Part shown: positions 38,353-47,934 of the stretch, one piece after another
Layout of the letters: the number at the start of each line of letters is the position of its first letter
Position numbering within the stretch: position 1 is the stretch's first letter
Assembly (NCBI RefSeq): GCF_039544005.1
Contig: NZ_BAABKV010000001.1
Span: 1,178,001 to 1,242,000 of the forward strand
Reading direction: 5' to 3'
From: Kitasatospora paranensis
GTDB taxonomy: Bacteria; Actinomycetota; Actinomycetes; Streptomycetales; Streptomycetaceae
DNA: 64,000 nucleotides
Made by a program: the position numbers and the translations under genes
The notes under the pieces: model-generated
Database searches by the model: none
Told to the model about the DNA's origin: nothing
What the model saw: only the letters and a program-made list of their open reading frames with translations

Positions 38353-38925
38353 TCAGTCGCCGTCCGTTCCGTCCGTTCCGTCCGGCCCGTCCTCCGGGGC
38401 GGGCAGCACCTCCGCGGCGGCCCGCAGCCACTCCACCCAGAACGTCTCCAGCCCGATCCCGGCCTGCAGGACGAGGTGCTGGATCCGCCGCTCCGCACCG
38501 CCCTGCGGCGCGGTGAAGTCGCGCTCCTCGATCTCCCGGTACTCGGCCAGCTGCCGCAGGTGCAGGTCGAGGTGGCGGCGCAGCTCCCCGCCGAGCTCCG
38601 CGCCGGAACCGACCGCGGCGGCGGCCCGCAGGCGCAGCAGCAGCGGGTCGCGGATCGGCTTCGGGTCCTGGTCGTGGGCGATCCACCCGGTCAGCGCGGC
38701 CCGGCCCGCGGGCAGCACCTCGTACTCCTTGCGGCGGCCCCGGCTCGGCGGCTGCGGCACCGCGCGGATCAGCCCGTCCTTCTCCAGCCGCCCGAGCTCG
38801 CGGTAGATCTGCTGGTGCGTCGCGGACCAGAAGTAGCCGATCGACCGGTCGAAACGGCGCGTCAGCTCCAGCCCCGAGGAGGGTCGCTCCAGCAGGGCGG
38901 TGAGGATGGCGTGCGGCAGCGACAT
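38353..38925 (-). CDS. PadR family transcriptional regulator
   Basis: 190 residues. N-terminal winged helix with SLPHAILTALLERPSSGLELTRRFDRSIGYFWSATHQQIYRELGRLEKDGLI, RGRRKEYEVLPAGRAAL, then a C-terminal VirR-like helical dimerisation domain (DPLLLRLRAAAAVGSGAELGGELRRHLDLHLRQL). The acidic, glycine-rich last 15 residues (DGPDGTDGTDGD) come from a short tandem repeat. ATG at 38925. Divergent from the gene at 39026, which could be its target along with itself; no operator was recognised. Confidence 0.9.
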   Translation of the reverse strand: MSLPHAILTALLERPSSGLELTRRFDRSIGYFWSATHQQIYRELGRLEKDGLIRAVPQPPSRGRRKEYEVLPAGRAALTGWIAHDQDPKPIRDPLLLRLRAAAAVGSGAELGGELRRHLDLHLRQLAEYREIEERDFTAPQGGAERRIQHLVLQAGIGLETFWVEWLRAAAEVLPAPEDGPDGTDGTDGD

Positions 38926-39025
38926 GCGCCCGATCCTAGGACGTGCGCGGCCGGGCGCGGGCGGGGCGCGGGCGTCGCCGACACCCCGGCGCGACGCGAT
39001 CACCGATGGTCCTATGATCCTCCGC

Positions 39026-40000
39026 ATGCCTCCTGCCGCTTCGCTCCCCGCCGGGCCGGTGTACGACCTGGTCGTCGCCTTCCCCGACCTGGCCCACCTG
39101 CGCGCCGCAGCCCGGCGCCGGGACTGGGACACCGTCAGCACCACGCTGACCGGGCTCGACGACGGGGACGATCTGGTGATCGCCGCCCGGACGGTGGCCG
39201 GGACGACCGGGGTCACGGTCATGCTGGACGAGGCGCTCGCCGCCGCGGGCGACGGCCCGGACGGCGTCCTCCCGCGCTCGCTGCTGGCCTACCACCACAT
39301 CCTCACGGGGTGGGACATCCGCTCGGGCTACACCGCCGAGCACGTCTCCCGCTCCCAGTTCGACAGGTTCCACGACCATCTGCGGCAGGCCGAACGGCTG
39401 CTGATCGAGGCCGTGGCGCTGGACCCGTCGCACGCCCTCGGCTGGCACCTGCGGCTGATGACCGCCCGCGGGCTGGGGCTCGGCCAGTCCGAGGCCCGGC
39501 GGCGGTACGACCGGCTGGCCACGCACCGGCCGCACCACTTCTCCGCCAAGAGCCAGCTGCTCCAGCAGCTCTGCCCCAAGTGGGGCGGCAGTTGGGAGGC
39601 CGCGCACGCGTTCGCCGACGAGTGCCGCCGCGGCGCGGAGCCCGGCGGACTCGGCGCGCTGATCACCGTCGAGGCCCACGTGGAGCACTGGGCCACGCTC
39701 GGAGGCGCGGAGCAGCACACCTACTGGTGGCGCGAGGGTGTCCGGGAGAGCCTGTCGGAGGCCGCCGAATCGTCCGTGCTGCACCCGGACTTCGAGCGGA
39801 ACCTGTGCTGGCTCACCGCGCACACCGATCTCGCCGCGGCGTTCAGCTTCTCCGGCCAGCCCGAGCTGGCCGCACCGCACTTCGAGGCACTGGGCCGCTT
39901 CGCCGCCGAGTACCCCTGGAACAGCATCTCCGGACAGCCGGACGCCCTGTGGCGGCGGCACCGCGACGCCGCCCTGGCCACCGCTGCGAGAAAGGCCTGA
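39026..40000 (+). CDS. Hypothetical protein, helical-repeat type
   Basis: 324 residues of helical sequence (LAHLRAAARRRDWDTVSTTLTGLDDGDDLVIAARTVAG, QAERLLIEAVALDPSHALGWHLRLMTARGLGLGQSEARRRYDRLATHRPHHFSAKSQLLQQLCPKWGGSWE) that resembles TPR-type arrays, with AFSFSGQPELAAPHFEALGRF near the end. No catalytic motif. ATG at 39026 is taken; an ATG at 39014 is also in frame. Four bases separate it from the M16-like peptidase gene, so the two are co-transcribed and probably work together. Family of unknown function. Confidence 0.7.
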   Translation: MPPAASLPAGPVYDLVVAFPDLAHLRAAARRRDWDTVSTTLTGLDDGDDLVIAARTVAGTTGVTVMLDEALAAAGDGPDGVLPRSLLAYHHILTGWDIRSGYTAEHVSRSQFDRFHDHLRQAERLLIEAVALDPSHALGWHLRLMTARGLGLGQSEARRRYDRLATHRPHHFSAKSQLLQQLCPKWGGSWEAAHAFADECRRGAEPGGLGALITVEAHVEHWATLGGAEQHTYWWREGVRESLSEAAESSVLHPDFERNLCWLTAHTDLAAAFSFSGQPELAAPHFEALGRFAAEYPWNSISGQPDALWRRHRDAALATAARKA

Positions 40001-40004
40001 CACG

Positions 40005-41696
40005 ATGGTCACGCACACCGAGGTCGACGGCATCGAGACCGTCCTCGCACCGATGAGCGGCCCGCTGCGCGCCGGTCTGATGTTCCGGGTCGGCCGCGCC
40101 GACGAGACGCTCGCGACCGCCGGCATCACCCACCTCGTCGAGCATCTGGCCCTGCACCGGCACGGCCTGGCCGACTTCCACTACAACGGTGCGACCGCGG
40201 CCACCGAGACGCACTTCCTCGTCCAGGGCACCCCGGCCGAGGTGGTCTCCTACCTGAACGGGGTATGCGCCGCCCTGCGCGACCTGCCGCTGGACCGGCT
40301 GGACGTCGAGAAGGAGATCCTGCGGACCGAGGCGGCGGGCCGCGGAACGGGCAGCCGGCTGCCGCTGTGGCGCCACGGCGCGCAGTCGTACGGGCTGCTC
40401 GCCTTCCCCGAGTTCGGCCTGCACCGGATCGGCGCCGAGGAGGTCACCGACTGGGCCGCGGAGTGGTTCACCCGGCAGAACTGCGTGCTGTGGATCACCG
40501 CCGACGAGCTGCCGGAGGGCCTCTCGCTGACGCTGCCCGAGGGAGAGCGCCGGGCGGCACCGGAGGCGACCTCGGCGCTCCCGCAGAGCCCGGCGTACTT
40601 CACCGGCGAGGAGGCCGGCGTGGTGCTTCACGCCGTGGTCGAGCGCAGCACGGCGGCGCAGGTCTTCGCCGACCTGCTCGGGCGGGCGCTGTTCCGCGAG
40701 CTGCGCCAGGAGGGCGGCCTGTCCTACCAGGCGGCCGGGGACTACAGCCCGCGCGACGGCGGGTCCGCCGTGGTCACCGCCGTCGCGGACGCGCTGCCGG
40801 CCAAGCGCGAGGCCGTGCTCGGCGGGTTCGTGGACGTCCTCGCCGCCCTGCGGATGGGCCGGATCGAGCCGGCCGAGCTCGACTCCGTCCGCAACCGGGC
40901 CCTGGAGGAGCTGAACAGCCACGAGACGGAGGCCGCGGGACTGCCGGGCCTGGCCCGGGATCTGCTGCTCGGCCGTCCCGCCGTCGACCGCGACCGGGCC
41001 CGTGCCGCGGTGGAGGCGCTGACCGTCGCCGACATGCGCCGGGTGGCCGGGGAGGTGTGGGACGCCGCGCTGCTGATGACACCGTCCGGGACGAGCGCCG
41101 ACTGGGCCGGCTTCCATGCGGCACCGACCACGTCCGGGGAGCGGGTGGCCGGGCGCCACTGGCCGTCCCTGGCCCGCGAGGGCTTCGGGATCGTCATCGG
41201 CGACGACGGGGTGAGCATGGTCGGCCCCGACGGGCAGGCGACGGTCCGTTACGACGCGTGCGCCGCCGTCCTGACCCTGCCGGACGGCGCCCGCCGCCTC
41301 ATCGGGACGGACGCGATCACCGTGGATGTGGAGCCCACGCTGTACGGGATCCCCGCAGGCGAGATCGCCCGGATCGACGCGGCGCTGCCGCCCACCGCCG
41401 TGGTGCCGCTCCCGGCCCGCTCCGCGGACCGGATCCCGCAGCCGCCCGCCGGGAAGGCCCGGGGCGGCGTCCGGGGCGGCGTCCGGAGCGGCATCTGGTA
41501 CGGCGCGCTCGCGGACCGGTTCGTGAACGCCTCGGACCCGCTGCTGGGCGTCGCCTTCCTCTGCCTGCTCGGGACGCTGGCCGCGGGGAACGCCGGGGAC
41601 ACCCCGGTCGCGGTCGCCCTCGCGATCGGCGTGCTGCTGGCGGCGGGGCCGCTGACGGCGGTCCGCACGGTGCGCCGGATCCACGCCCGACGCTGA
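40005..41696 (+). CDS. M16-family peptidase-like protein with C-terminal membrane anchor
   Basis: 563 residues. The inverzincin motif HLVEH (H43, E46, H47) is in the right place, and an acidic helix VEKEILRTEAAG with candidate third ligands follows 55-62 residues later. FRELRQEGGLSYQAAGDYSP is the substrate-binding M16 R/Y segment. The C terminus has two hydrophobic segments (LLGVAFLCLLGTLAAGN; VAVALAIGVLLAAGPLTAV). So a zinc peptidase domain is held at the membrane by its C-terminal end, without signal peptide, facing the cytoplasm. Sits between two helical hypothetical proteins; might process peptides or bacteriocin-like products, which is speculation. Confidence 0.82.
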   Translation: MVTHTEVDGIETVLAPMSGPLRAGLMFRVGRADETLATAGITHLVEHLALHRHGLADFHYNGATAATETHFLVQGTPAEVVSYLNGVCAALRDLPLDRLDVEKEILRTEAAGRGTGSRLPLWRHGAQSYGLLAFPEFGLHRIGAEEVTDWAAEWFTRQNCVLWITADELPEGLSLTLPEGERRAAPEATSALPQSPAYFTGEEAGVVLHAVVERSTAAQVFADLLGRALFRELRQEGGLSYQAAGDYSPRDGGSAVVTAVADALPAKREAVLGGFVDVLAALRMGRIEPAELDSVRNRALEELNSHETEAAGLPGLARDLLLGRPAVDRDRARAAVEALTVADMRRVAGEVWDAALLMTPSGTSADWAGFHAAPTTSGERVAGRHWPSLAREGFGIVIGDDGVSMVGPDGQATVRYDACAAVLTLPDGARRLIGTDAITVDVEPTLYGIPAGEIARIDAALPPTAVVPLPARSADRIPQPPAGKARGGVRGGVRSGIWYGALADRFVNASDPLLGVAFLCLLGTLAAGNAGDTPVAVALAIGVLLAAGPLTAVRTVRRIHARR

Positions 41697-41822
41697 GACC
41701 GGCGGGGGCCTGTGACGGAGGGCTCGGCGGGGGCTCGGCGGGCGGCCGAAATCCGGTTGCCCGGGCAGCGGGCCTCCGGCGATCATCCTCGGGACCCGAC
41801 ATCCACCGATCACCGGAGACAC

Positions 41823-43189
41823 ATGACCACCCAACTGTCCAAGGCCTGGCAGCTCTTCGAGTCCGGCGACCCCCAGGGATCGATGCGGGCACTGCGGTTC
41901 GCCGCCGACGAGCTCGCGTCCGCAGAGATCGCGCCGCTGGTGGCCGGGTTGGCCGAGGGCGCCGGCTTCACGGACCTCTCCGAGGCCTCGACAGCACTGG
42001 TGGCACGACCCGGTTCGGCCTACCGGCTCCACCGTTTCGGCTATGCCTGCGTCGAGCGCGGCATCCCGGCCCTGGCCGTCCCGGCTCTGCGGGAGGCCCT
42101 GCGGCTGGCGGTGGCGCCGCCCGCACCGGCCGCGCCGGAACGCACCGGCCTGTTCCGCCGCAAGACCAGGCGGCAGCAGCCCGACCCGGAGATCACCCCC
42201 GCCGGGTGCTGCTGGAACTGGTGACGTCCCTGGAGCGCGAGGAGCGGCACGAGGAGGCGCTGGCCGTGCTGCGTGAGCACGACGCCGTGCTGGGCGACTG
42301 GCCGGACCGCTACCTGACGGTCTACAACGCCCTGATGAGCGGTCGGATCGAGCTCGCCCGGGAGGTGTTCGACGCGCTGTCGGCGCCCGAGGGCGTCTGG
42401 GTGGAGCCGGGCCGACGGGTCGGGCGGATGCTGGAGCGTGCCGCCGCCCTGCCGCCGACGGGCGACCGGGACCTGCGCGGCTGGCACCACGTGCTGACCG
42501 GCGGGGTACTCACCACCCTCGCACCGCAGGGCTTCGACCAGGGCATGACCGGCCGCTGGGCCTACCTGCAGGACGACTTCGGCTCCTGCCGGCACGGCCT
42601 GGAGCGGCTGCGCACCGTCCTTGCGGCGACCGGCCGCAAGCCCGCCTCCGTCGGCCTGCTGCCGGACCGGGGCAGCCGGGCGCTCGGCCTGGCGGCGGCC
42701 CGCCTGCTCGGCGTTCCGGCCGCCCCGTACGAGCAGGGCACCGCGGACGAGCAGGGCGCAGCGGACGTGCTGGTGGTCGCCTACGACCTGAACGCGTGCG
42801 ATCCCGCGCTGGTGGCCGCGCTGACCATCAGGGCGGCGGGCGACCTGCTCTTCGAGCACGCCACCTGCTGGACGGATCCGCCCGGCGCGTCCGCCGACGT
42901 CTGCACGCTGCTGGTGCAGACCGTGGTCGCCCCGTGGGAGCCGGGTCTGCAGTTCACCGAGGACGGCGGGGTGGAGCAGTCGGAGCCCGACGAGCGCTCG
43001 GCCGAGGAGCTGGCCGAGGCGATCCTGGCGGCCGATCCGGCTCCGCAGGAGAGCGACGGGCAGACACCGGCCGACCCGGACGGGACACTGGCCGCCTTCG
43101 CCGCCCGCGCCGCGGCCGGGACCTGGGCGAGCAGCCCTCGGGACCGGGTCCGCTCCTCGGGCCCGGTGCGCAGCTCGCGCTTCGCCTGA
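41823..43189 (+). CDS. Hypothetical protein, frameshifted
   Basis: About 455 residues when repaired. N-terminal helical part MTTQLSKAWQLFESGDPQGSMRALRFAADELASAEIAPLVAGLAEG, a basic stretch RTGLFRRKTRRQQPDPEITPA, then at 42204-42206 the frame breaks; one added G or C continues as VLLELVTSLEREERHEEALAVLREHDAVLGDWPDRYLTVYNALMSGRIE (TPR-like) and then a Rossmann-like part with CRHGLERLRTVLAATGRKPASVGLLPDRGSRALGL. Acidic tail. ATG at 41823 with GGAG five bases upstream. 126 bases after the M16-like gene, probably same transcription unit. Family not recognised. Confidence 0.7.
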
Positions 43190-43234
43190 GCCTGCGGCCG
43201 CGGCGACAGCTGCGGCTGCGGCTGCGCCCGCGGC

Positions 43235-43801
43235 TCACAGGCCGGGTGCCTGCAGACCGTTCAGGTACCAGAAGGCCGCCGTGTACCACAGCAGGGCGAT
43301 CGCGCAGAGCAGCGCGCCGCCCGCCACGGGCAGGGCCCAGCCCGGCAGCCGGCGGTGGCGGACCACGAGGACCTTGGCCACGAACGCCCCGTAGAGCGCA
43401 CAGCCGGCGACGGAGTGGATGGCGACCCTGGTGTCGCCCAGCTGCACCCCGTAGACCGTGATGCAGTGGTAGGCGACGGGCAGCGAGAGCAGGAAGGCGA
43501 CCAGACCGCCGATCCGGTGGGCGCGGTGCACGCCGCGCGAGGCCGCCCGCACGCCGGGCAGCTTCCCGTAGATCCAGAGGGCGAGCACCAGCTGGACGAG
43601 GGCCAGCGCCATCAGTGCGCTGCCGAGTCGGGCCTTCAGCTCCTGCGCGTCGTTGCCCCGCTCGCCGAACAGGCCGCCGGAGTAGTCCGGGGTGTGGACG
43701 CGGCCGTACCAGAAGAGGGCACCGGCCACGGCGATCGGCAGGAGGACCTCGACAACGCGGATGATCCGCCCTGCGGCGGAGGAGCGCTCGGTTCCGTGCA
43801 T
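43235..43801 (-). CDS. DUF6529-like integral membrane protein
   Basis: 188 residues with five membrane helices: IIRVVEVLLPIAVAGALFWYG, LGSALMALALVQLVLALWIYG, IGGLVAFLLSLPVAYHCITVY, HSVAGCALYGAFVAKVLVV and WALPVAGGALLCAIALLWYTAAFW. Histidines placed in helices (RAHRIGG, AYHC, IHSVAG, RHRRLPG) resemble haem-ligating positions of cytochrome b561/ferric-reductase-like proteins, so electron transfer is possible but not shown. ATG at 43801. Convergent with the preceding gene, same strand as infA-like gene downstream in coordinates. Confidence 0.75.
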   Translation of the reverse strand: MHGTERSSAAGRIIRVVEVLLPIAVAGALFWYGRVHTPDYSGGLFGERGNDAQELKARLGSALMALALVQLVLALWIYGKLPGVRAASRGVHRAHRIGGLVAFLLSLPVAYHCITVYGVQLGDTRVAIHSVAGCALYGAFVAKVLVVRHRRLPGWALPVAGGALLCAIALLWYTAAFWYLNGLQAPGL

Positions 43802-43914
43802 GTGGCCAGCCTGCCCCGTCCCCGCTCCGGTGCCGTGCGCGACGCACCGGAGCGGGGACGGGAGTGACGGGACGGGAGCCGCGCCCGTTCGGCTCCGTCA
43901 CATGCGAGCCGCCG

Positions 43915-44139
43915 TCACGTCCGGTGGCGGAAGAGGATCCGGCCGCGGGTGAGGTCGTAGGGGCTGAGCTCCACCAGCACCCGGTCGTACGGGAGGATCT
44001 TGATGTAGTTCTTCCGGATCTTCCCGCTGATGTGCGCGAGCACCTTGTGCCCGTTCTGCAGTTCCACCGTGAAGGTGGCGTTGCGCAGGCACTCGACGAC
44101 GACGCCGTCGACTTCGATACCTCGTGCTGTTCTCGGCAT
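43915..44139 (-). CDS. infA: Translation initiation factor IF-1 paralogue
   Basis: 74-residue S1/OB-fold protein. [64 protein letters not shown] is clearly IF-1, with the decoding-site contacts HISGKIR and the TRGRI end conserved. It differs from the usual actinobacterial IF-1 at both ends (MPRTARGIE instead of MAKKQG...) and the usual neighbours (rpmJ, rpsM) are absent, so it is a second copy. ATG at 44139; an in-frame ATG at 44148 is three codons upstream. Such extra IF-1 genes are found in streptomycetes; role unknown. Confidence 0.92.
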   Translation of the reverse strand: MPRTARGIEVDGVVVECLRNATFTVELQNGHKVLAHISGKIRKNYIKILPYDRVLVELSPYDLTRGRILFRHRT

Positions 44140-44218
44140 GTGTCTCATTTCTGTGGTCGGGGGCGGTGAGGCCGGCGAAGGGGAGAGGAGGCCGCCGGTA
44201 CGGCGGCCCGGTGGGATG

Positions 44219-45015
44219 TCAGTGGCGCACCAGTTCCAGGTTGCTGCCGGTGCGCCGGGCGCCGATGCCCTCGAACAGGGCTGTCGCCGCCTGGTTGGAC
44301 TCGTTCACCTCGGCCGAGGCCGTGGCCGTCCCGGAACGGTGCAGCGCGCCCAGCACCTCGGCCAGCAGGGCCCGGGCGATGCCGCGGCGGTGGTGGCCGG
44401 CGCGAACGGCGATCAGCCCGATCCGTGGCTGCCTGGTCAGCGGCGCCACCCTGACCAGCCCCACGTAACGGCCGTCCTCGACGGCCACCGCGTACTTCGA
44501 CGGGTACAGCACAGTGGTCCCGTGCGGGCGGGGCAGGATCTCGGCCGGCATGGCCTGCCATCCGACGGTGGCCTCGACCTCCGCCCGGAGGGCGCCGTCC
44601 AGCTCGCGCAGCGGGCCTTCCTCCGCCTCGCCGGCCGGCACGATCGTGACGCCCGACGGCGGTTGCCCTGCCCGAGCCCGGTGAGCTGCGGATCGGTGGG
44701 CACCACGTACTCCCACTCGCGGCGCCGGACGGTGAATCCGGCCTGCTGCCAGCCGGCCAGCAGGTCGTGGTCGGTCTCGTCGACGACGGTGTGGAGCGGC
44801 GTCGGCAGGTCGGCCAGTACGGCCTCGGCAATCCGGTCGAAGACCGGGCGGTGCCAGGCGTCGATGCTGAGGAACGTCCGCCCGTCGGGCCGGACGGACA
44901 CGTCGCCGCGGCCGACGACCAGGTCGTCGGCCAGTGCGTGCCACTGCTGTTCCGCGACGCGGGTCACGTCGACCGGGTGCCCGGTCGTGCCCGCGGAGAA
45001 GTGTTCGGTGTTCAA
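44219..45015 (-). CDS. GNAT family N-acetyltransferase, frameshifted
   Basis: About 265 residues when repaired. The N-terminal half [50 protein letters not shown] resembles a degenerate first GNAT-like domain. At 44671-44673 the frame breaks; one added base joins [19 protein letters not shown] to the acetyltransferase domain [45 protein letters not shown] (acetyl-CoA loop RRRGIAR) and [31 protein letters not shown] at 45015 is the likely start, with GAGAGG eight bases upstream. A short ORF with a strong ribosome site lies just upstream. Substrate unknown. Confidence 0.82.
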
Positions 45016-45070
45016 CGGTGTCTGCCTCTCGGGAGAGCCTTGCGTGCAGGCGCTCCGGGCGACACCTACG

Positions 45071-45124
45071 TCAGCCGCCCGACCATGAAGGACAAGGGGA
45101 GCACCCATGGGACACAGCGTGCAC
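45071..45124 (-). CDS. Possible upstream ORF (leader peptide) before the acetyltransferase
   Basis: 17-residue ORF MHAVSHGCSPCPSWSGG with a GTG start placed seven bases after a near-perfect GAGGAGGT ribosome site, 55 bases upstream of the acetyltransferase TTG start. It does not match the cysteine leader family. The strong site without any longer gene suggests a translated leader, as before some resistance genes. Could be chance. Confidence 0.35.
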   Translation of the reverse strand: MHAVSHGCSPCPSWSGG

Positions 45125-45223
45125 GGGTCTCACCTCCTCGGGACGGCCTCACGGTCGTCAGCGACGTTAGCAGCCGGCGGCCGCCCCGCCCACAGGTTTT
45201 CCGGCCCCCGCGGGGGCACAGGG

Positions 45224-45261
45224 CCGGGGCAGGAGCGGAGGACCGGGGCAGGAGCGGAGGA
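45224..45261. repeat. Perfect tandem repeat of 19 bases
   Basis: Two exact copies of CCGGGGCAGGAGCGGAGGA (45224-45242 and 45243-45261) in the non-coding stretch 45125-45329 between the acetyltransferase leader and pgm. Nothing else recognised in that stretch. Confidence 0.75.
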
Positions 45262-45329
45262 CCGGGCCGGGGAGAGCGCCCGGCCCGCCCCGGCGCCCCG
45301 CCCCGCCCCGGCCCGGCCCGGCCGCGAGG

Positions 45330-46973
45330 TCAGCCCGACAGGGCGTCGGAGACCAGGGCGCGGGCCTCGTCCTGGACGAGGGCGAGGTGGTCGGGCCCCT
45401 GGAAGCTCTCCGCGTAGATCTTGTACACGTCCTCCGTGCCCGACGGCCGGGCCGCGAACCACGCGTTCTCCGTGCACACCTTCAGCCCGCCGATCGCCGC
45501 GCCGTTGCCCGGCGCCTCGGTCAGCACCGCGGTGATCGGCTCACCCGCCAGGGTGTCGGCCCGTACCCGGTCCGCCGACAGCCGGGCCAGCACCGCCTTC
45601 TGCTCGCGGTCCGCCGGTGCGTCCACCCGCGCGTACGCCGGTGCACCGAAGCGCGCCGTGAGCTCCCCGTACAACTCGGACGGGCTGCGCCCGGTCACGG
45701 CCGTGATCTCGGATGCGAGCAGCGCCAGCAGGATGCCGTCCTTGTCCGTCGTCCACACCGAGCCGTCCCGGCGCAGGAACGAGGCACCGGCGGACTCCTC
45801 GCCGCCGAACGCGATCGACCCCGACAGCAGGCCGTCGACGAACCACTTGAAGCCGACCGGCACTTCCACCAGCTCCCGCTTCAGCTCCCCGGCCACCCGG
45901 TCGATCATCGACGAGGACACCAGGGTCTTGCCGACCGCAGCCTCCCCGGGCCACTCCCGGCGGTGCCGGTAGAGGTAGTCGATCGCCACGGCCAGGTAGT
46001 GGTTCGGGTTCATCAGGCCGCCGTCGGGGGTGACGATCCCGTGCCGGTCGGCGTCCGCGTCGTTGCCGGTCGACACGTCGAACGCGTCCTTGCGGCCGAT
46101 CAGCGAGGCCATCGCGTACGGCGACGAGCAGTCCATCCGGATCTTCCCGTCCCAGTCCAGGGTCATGAACCGCCAGGCCGGATCGGTGAGCGGATTGACG
46201 ACCGTCAGGTCCAGCCGATGGGTCTCGGCGATCCGGCCCCAGTAGGCCACCGACGCGCCGCCCAGCGGATCGGCGCCGATCCGGACGCCCGCCGCCCGGA
46301 CGGCGTCCAGGTCCAGCACGGACGCCAGGTCCTCGGTGTAGCCACCGAGGAAGTCGTGGCGCCCGGTGGTCGCGGCCGCGAGCGCCCGCGCGTACGGGAT
46401 CCGCTTCACCCCCGCCAGACCCGCCGCGATCAGCTCGTTCGCCCGGTCCTGGATCCAGCCCGTCGCCTCCGAACCCGCCGGGCCGCCGGACGGCGGGTTG
46501 TACTTGAACCCGCCGTCCCGCGGCGGGTTGTGCGACGGCGTGACGACGATCCCGTCCGCGACCGCCCGCCCCGACGCCGTCCGGTTGTGCGCCAGGATCG
46601 CGTGCGAGACCGCCGGGGTCGGCGTGTAGCCGTCCGCGGCGTCGATCAGCACGGTGACCCCGTTCGCGGCCAGCACCTCCAGGGCCGTCACCCGGGCCGG
46701 CTCCGAGAGCGCATGCGTGTCCGCCCCCAGGAACAGCGGGCCGGCCGTGCCCTGCCCCGCCCGGTACTCGCAGATCGCCTGCGTCGTCGCCGCGATGTGG
46801 TCGTCGTTGAACGCCGCGTCCAGGGCCGACCCTCGGTGGCCCGACGTGCCGAACGCCACCCGCTGACCCGGCTCCCCCGGATCGGGCCGCAGCGCGTAGT
46901 ACGCCGTCACCAGCCGCGCCACGTCCACCAGATCCCCAGGTCCGGCCGGTTCCCCGGCCCGCGCGTGCACCAT
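45330..46973 (-). CDS. pgm: Phosphoglucomutase (alpha-D-glucose phosphate-specific)
   Basis: 547 residues, full length. Interconverts glucose 1-phosphate and glucose 6-phosphate for glycogen, trehalose and cell-wall sugar supply. Active-site serine in [20 protein letters not shown], metal loop [14 protein letters not shown], sugar-binding loop [13 protein letters not shown] and phosphate-binding end [17 protein letters not shown] are intact. N terminus [25 protein letters not shown] precedes [13 protein letters not shown] at 46973 follows GAGGAG. Monocistronic as far as seen. Confidence 0.97.
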   Translation of the reverse strand: MVHARAGEPAGPGDLVDVARLVTAYYALRPDPGEPGQRVAFGTSGHRGSALDAAFNDDHIAATTQAICEYRAGQGTAGPLFLGADTHALSEPARVTALEVLAANGVTVLIDAADGYTPTPAVSHAILAHNRTASGRAVADGIVVTPSHNPPRDGGFKYNPPSGGPAGSEATGWIQDRANELIAAGLAGVKRIPYARALAAATTGRHDFLGGYTEDLASVLDLDAVRAAGVRIGADPLGGASVAYWGRIAETHRLDLTVVNPLTDPAWRFMTLDWDGKIRMDCSSPYAMASLIGRKDAFDVSTGNDADADRHGIVTPDGGLMNPNHYLAVAIDYLYRHRREWPGEAAVGKTLVSSSMIDRVAGELKRELVEVPVGFKWFVDGLLSGSIAFGGEESAGASFLRRDGSVWTTDKDGILLALLASEITAVTGRSPSELYGELTARFGAPAYARVDAPADREQKAVLARLSADRVRADTLAGEPITAVLTEAPGNGAAIGGLKVCTENAWFAARPSGTEDVYKIYAESFQGPDHLALVQDEARALVSDALSG

Positions 46974-47360
46974 CGTCCGCTCCTCGTCGTCACCGTCGAT
47001 GCCACCTCGCGCGCCCCGCCGCGGCGGGGCGCGCACGTCCCCACAGACCTACCCAGGGGGCCGGGGCACATTCGGAGGCCAACCCGGTCGGCCGCACGGC
47101 GTGACCTCCGGGCTCGGACCGGCCGCCCGCCCCGCCGTGTGATCACCCGAACGGGTGGCGACACGCCGTGCGCGCGCCCGTGCGCCCTACCTGCCACCCC
47201 GGCCGTTCCCGCACCGTGGCTGCCGAGGGCCGGAAGGGTACGCACCGTTCCGCCCGAGGACGCTCCCGGCATCGACACCATTCCCGGAAACTGATCGGCC
47301 GTCAGATTCGTCGTTCACCATGGACAGGTCCGCAGGACCGGGAACGGAAGGAGGACGCCG

Positions 47361-47765
47361 GTGCACCGCCGCCCACGGCACGCCGCCCTCCGCCGTGCCC
47401 TGTCCGCCGCGACCGCCGCCGTCCTCACCGCCGTTCTGCTGCTGCTCGCCGGTGCCCCGGCGGTCGCGGCTGCCCCGGCCGGCCCCGCCTCCGCGGCGGC
47501 CGTCACCCCCGGTCCCGCCGAACGGGCCGACACGGAGGAACCAGCGCTCCCCACCGGGGCTCCGCTGCGGCAGGGCCCGCGCGGTACGCCCCGCCCCGCA
47601 CCGGCCCCTCCGGCCGGCCGGCGACCCGCCGCCCGCGACACCGGCGGCGCCCGCACCACGGGTGCCCTCGCCCCGCCCACGGCCGGGCGCGGCGCCCCCG
47701 CCCCGTACCCGTCCGGCACCACCGGCGGCGCCCGCGCCGCGGTGTACCAGGTCTTCCGCTGCTGA
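47361..47765 (+). CDS. Small secreted protein
   Basis: 134 residues. Basic start MHRRPRHAALRRALS then hydrophobic TAAVLTAVLLLLAGAPAVAAAPA, a clear Sec signal peptide with AxA cleavage sites, followed by an Ala/Pro/Arg/Gly-rich disordered chain ending AAVYQVFRC with a single terminal cysteine. GTG at 47361 follows GGAAGGAGG. No domain recognised. Upstream of the SulP gene but 170 bases apart, so co-transcription is uncertain. Confidence 0.65.
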   Translation: MHRRPRHAALRRALSAATAAVLTAVLLLLAGAPAVAAAPAGPASAAAVTPGPAERADTEEPALPTGAPLRQGPRGTPRPAPAPPAGRRPAARDTGGARTTGALAPPTAGRGAPAPYPSGTTGGARAAVYQVFRC

Positions 47766-47934
47766 CCGGCCGCCCGGCCGCCCCGCATCCACACCACGCA
47801 CCCCGTTGGCCGCGCCCCGGGATCCCGTTCCCGCCGGGCGGCGCCCCGGGCTGCGCGGCGGCGGCCCCGACGCCCACACCTGCCCTGGTCCGGCCCGTCA
47901 GCGGCCGTGCCACGACCGACCGTCAGAGGACCTG

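Noticed and set aside
45181..45330. Small RNA or riboswitch in the G/C-repeat region before pgm
   Set aside because: Only a tandem 19-base repeat and low-complexity G/C tracts were found, with no conserved fold.
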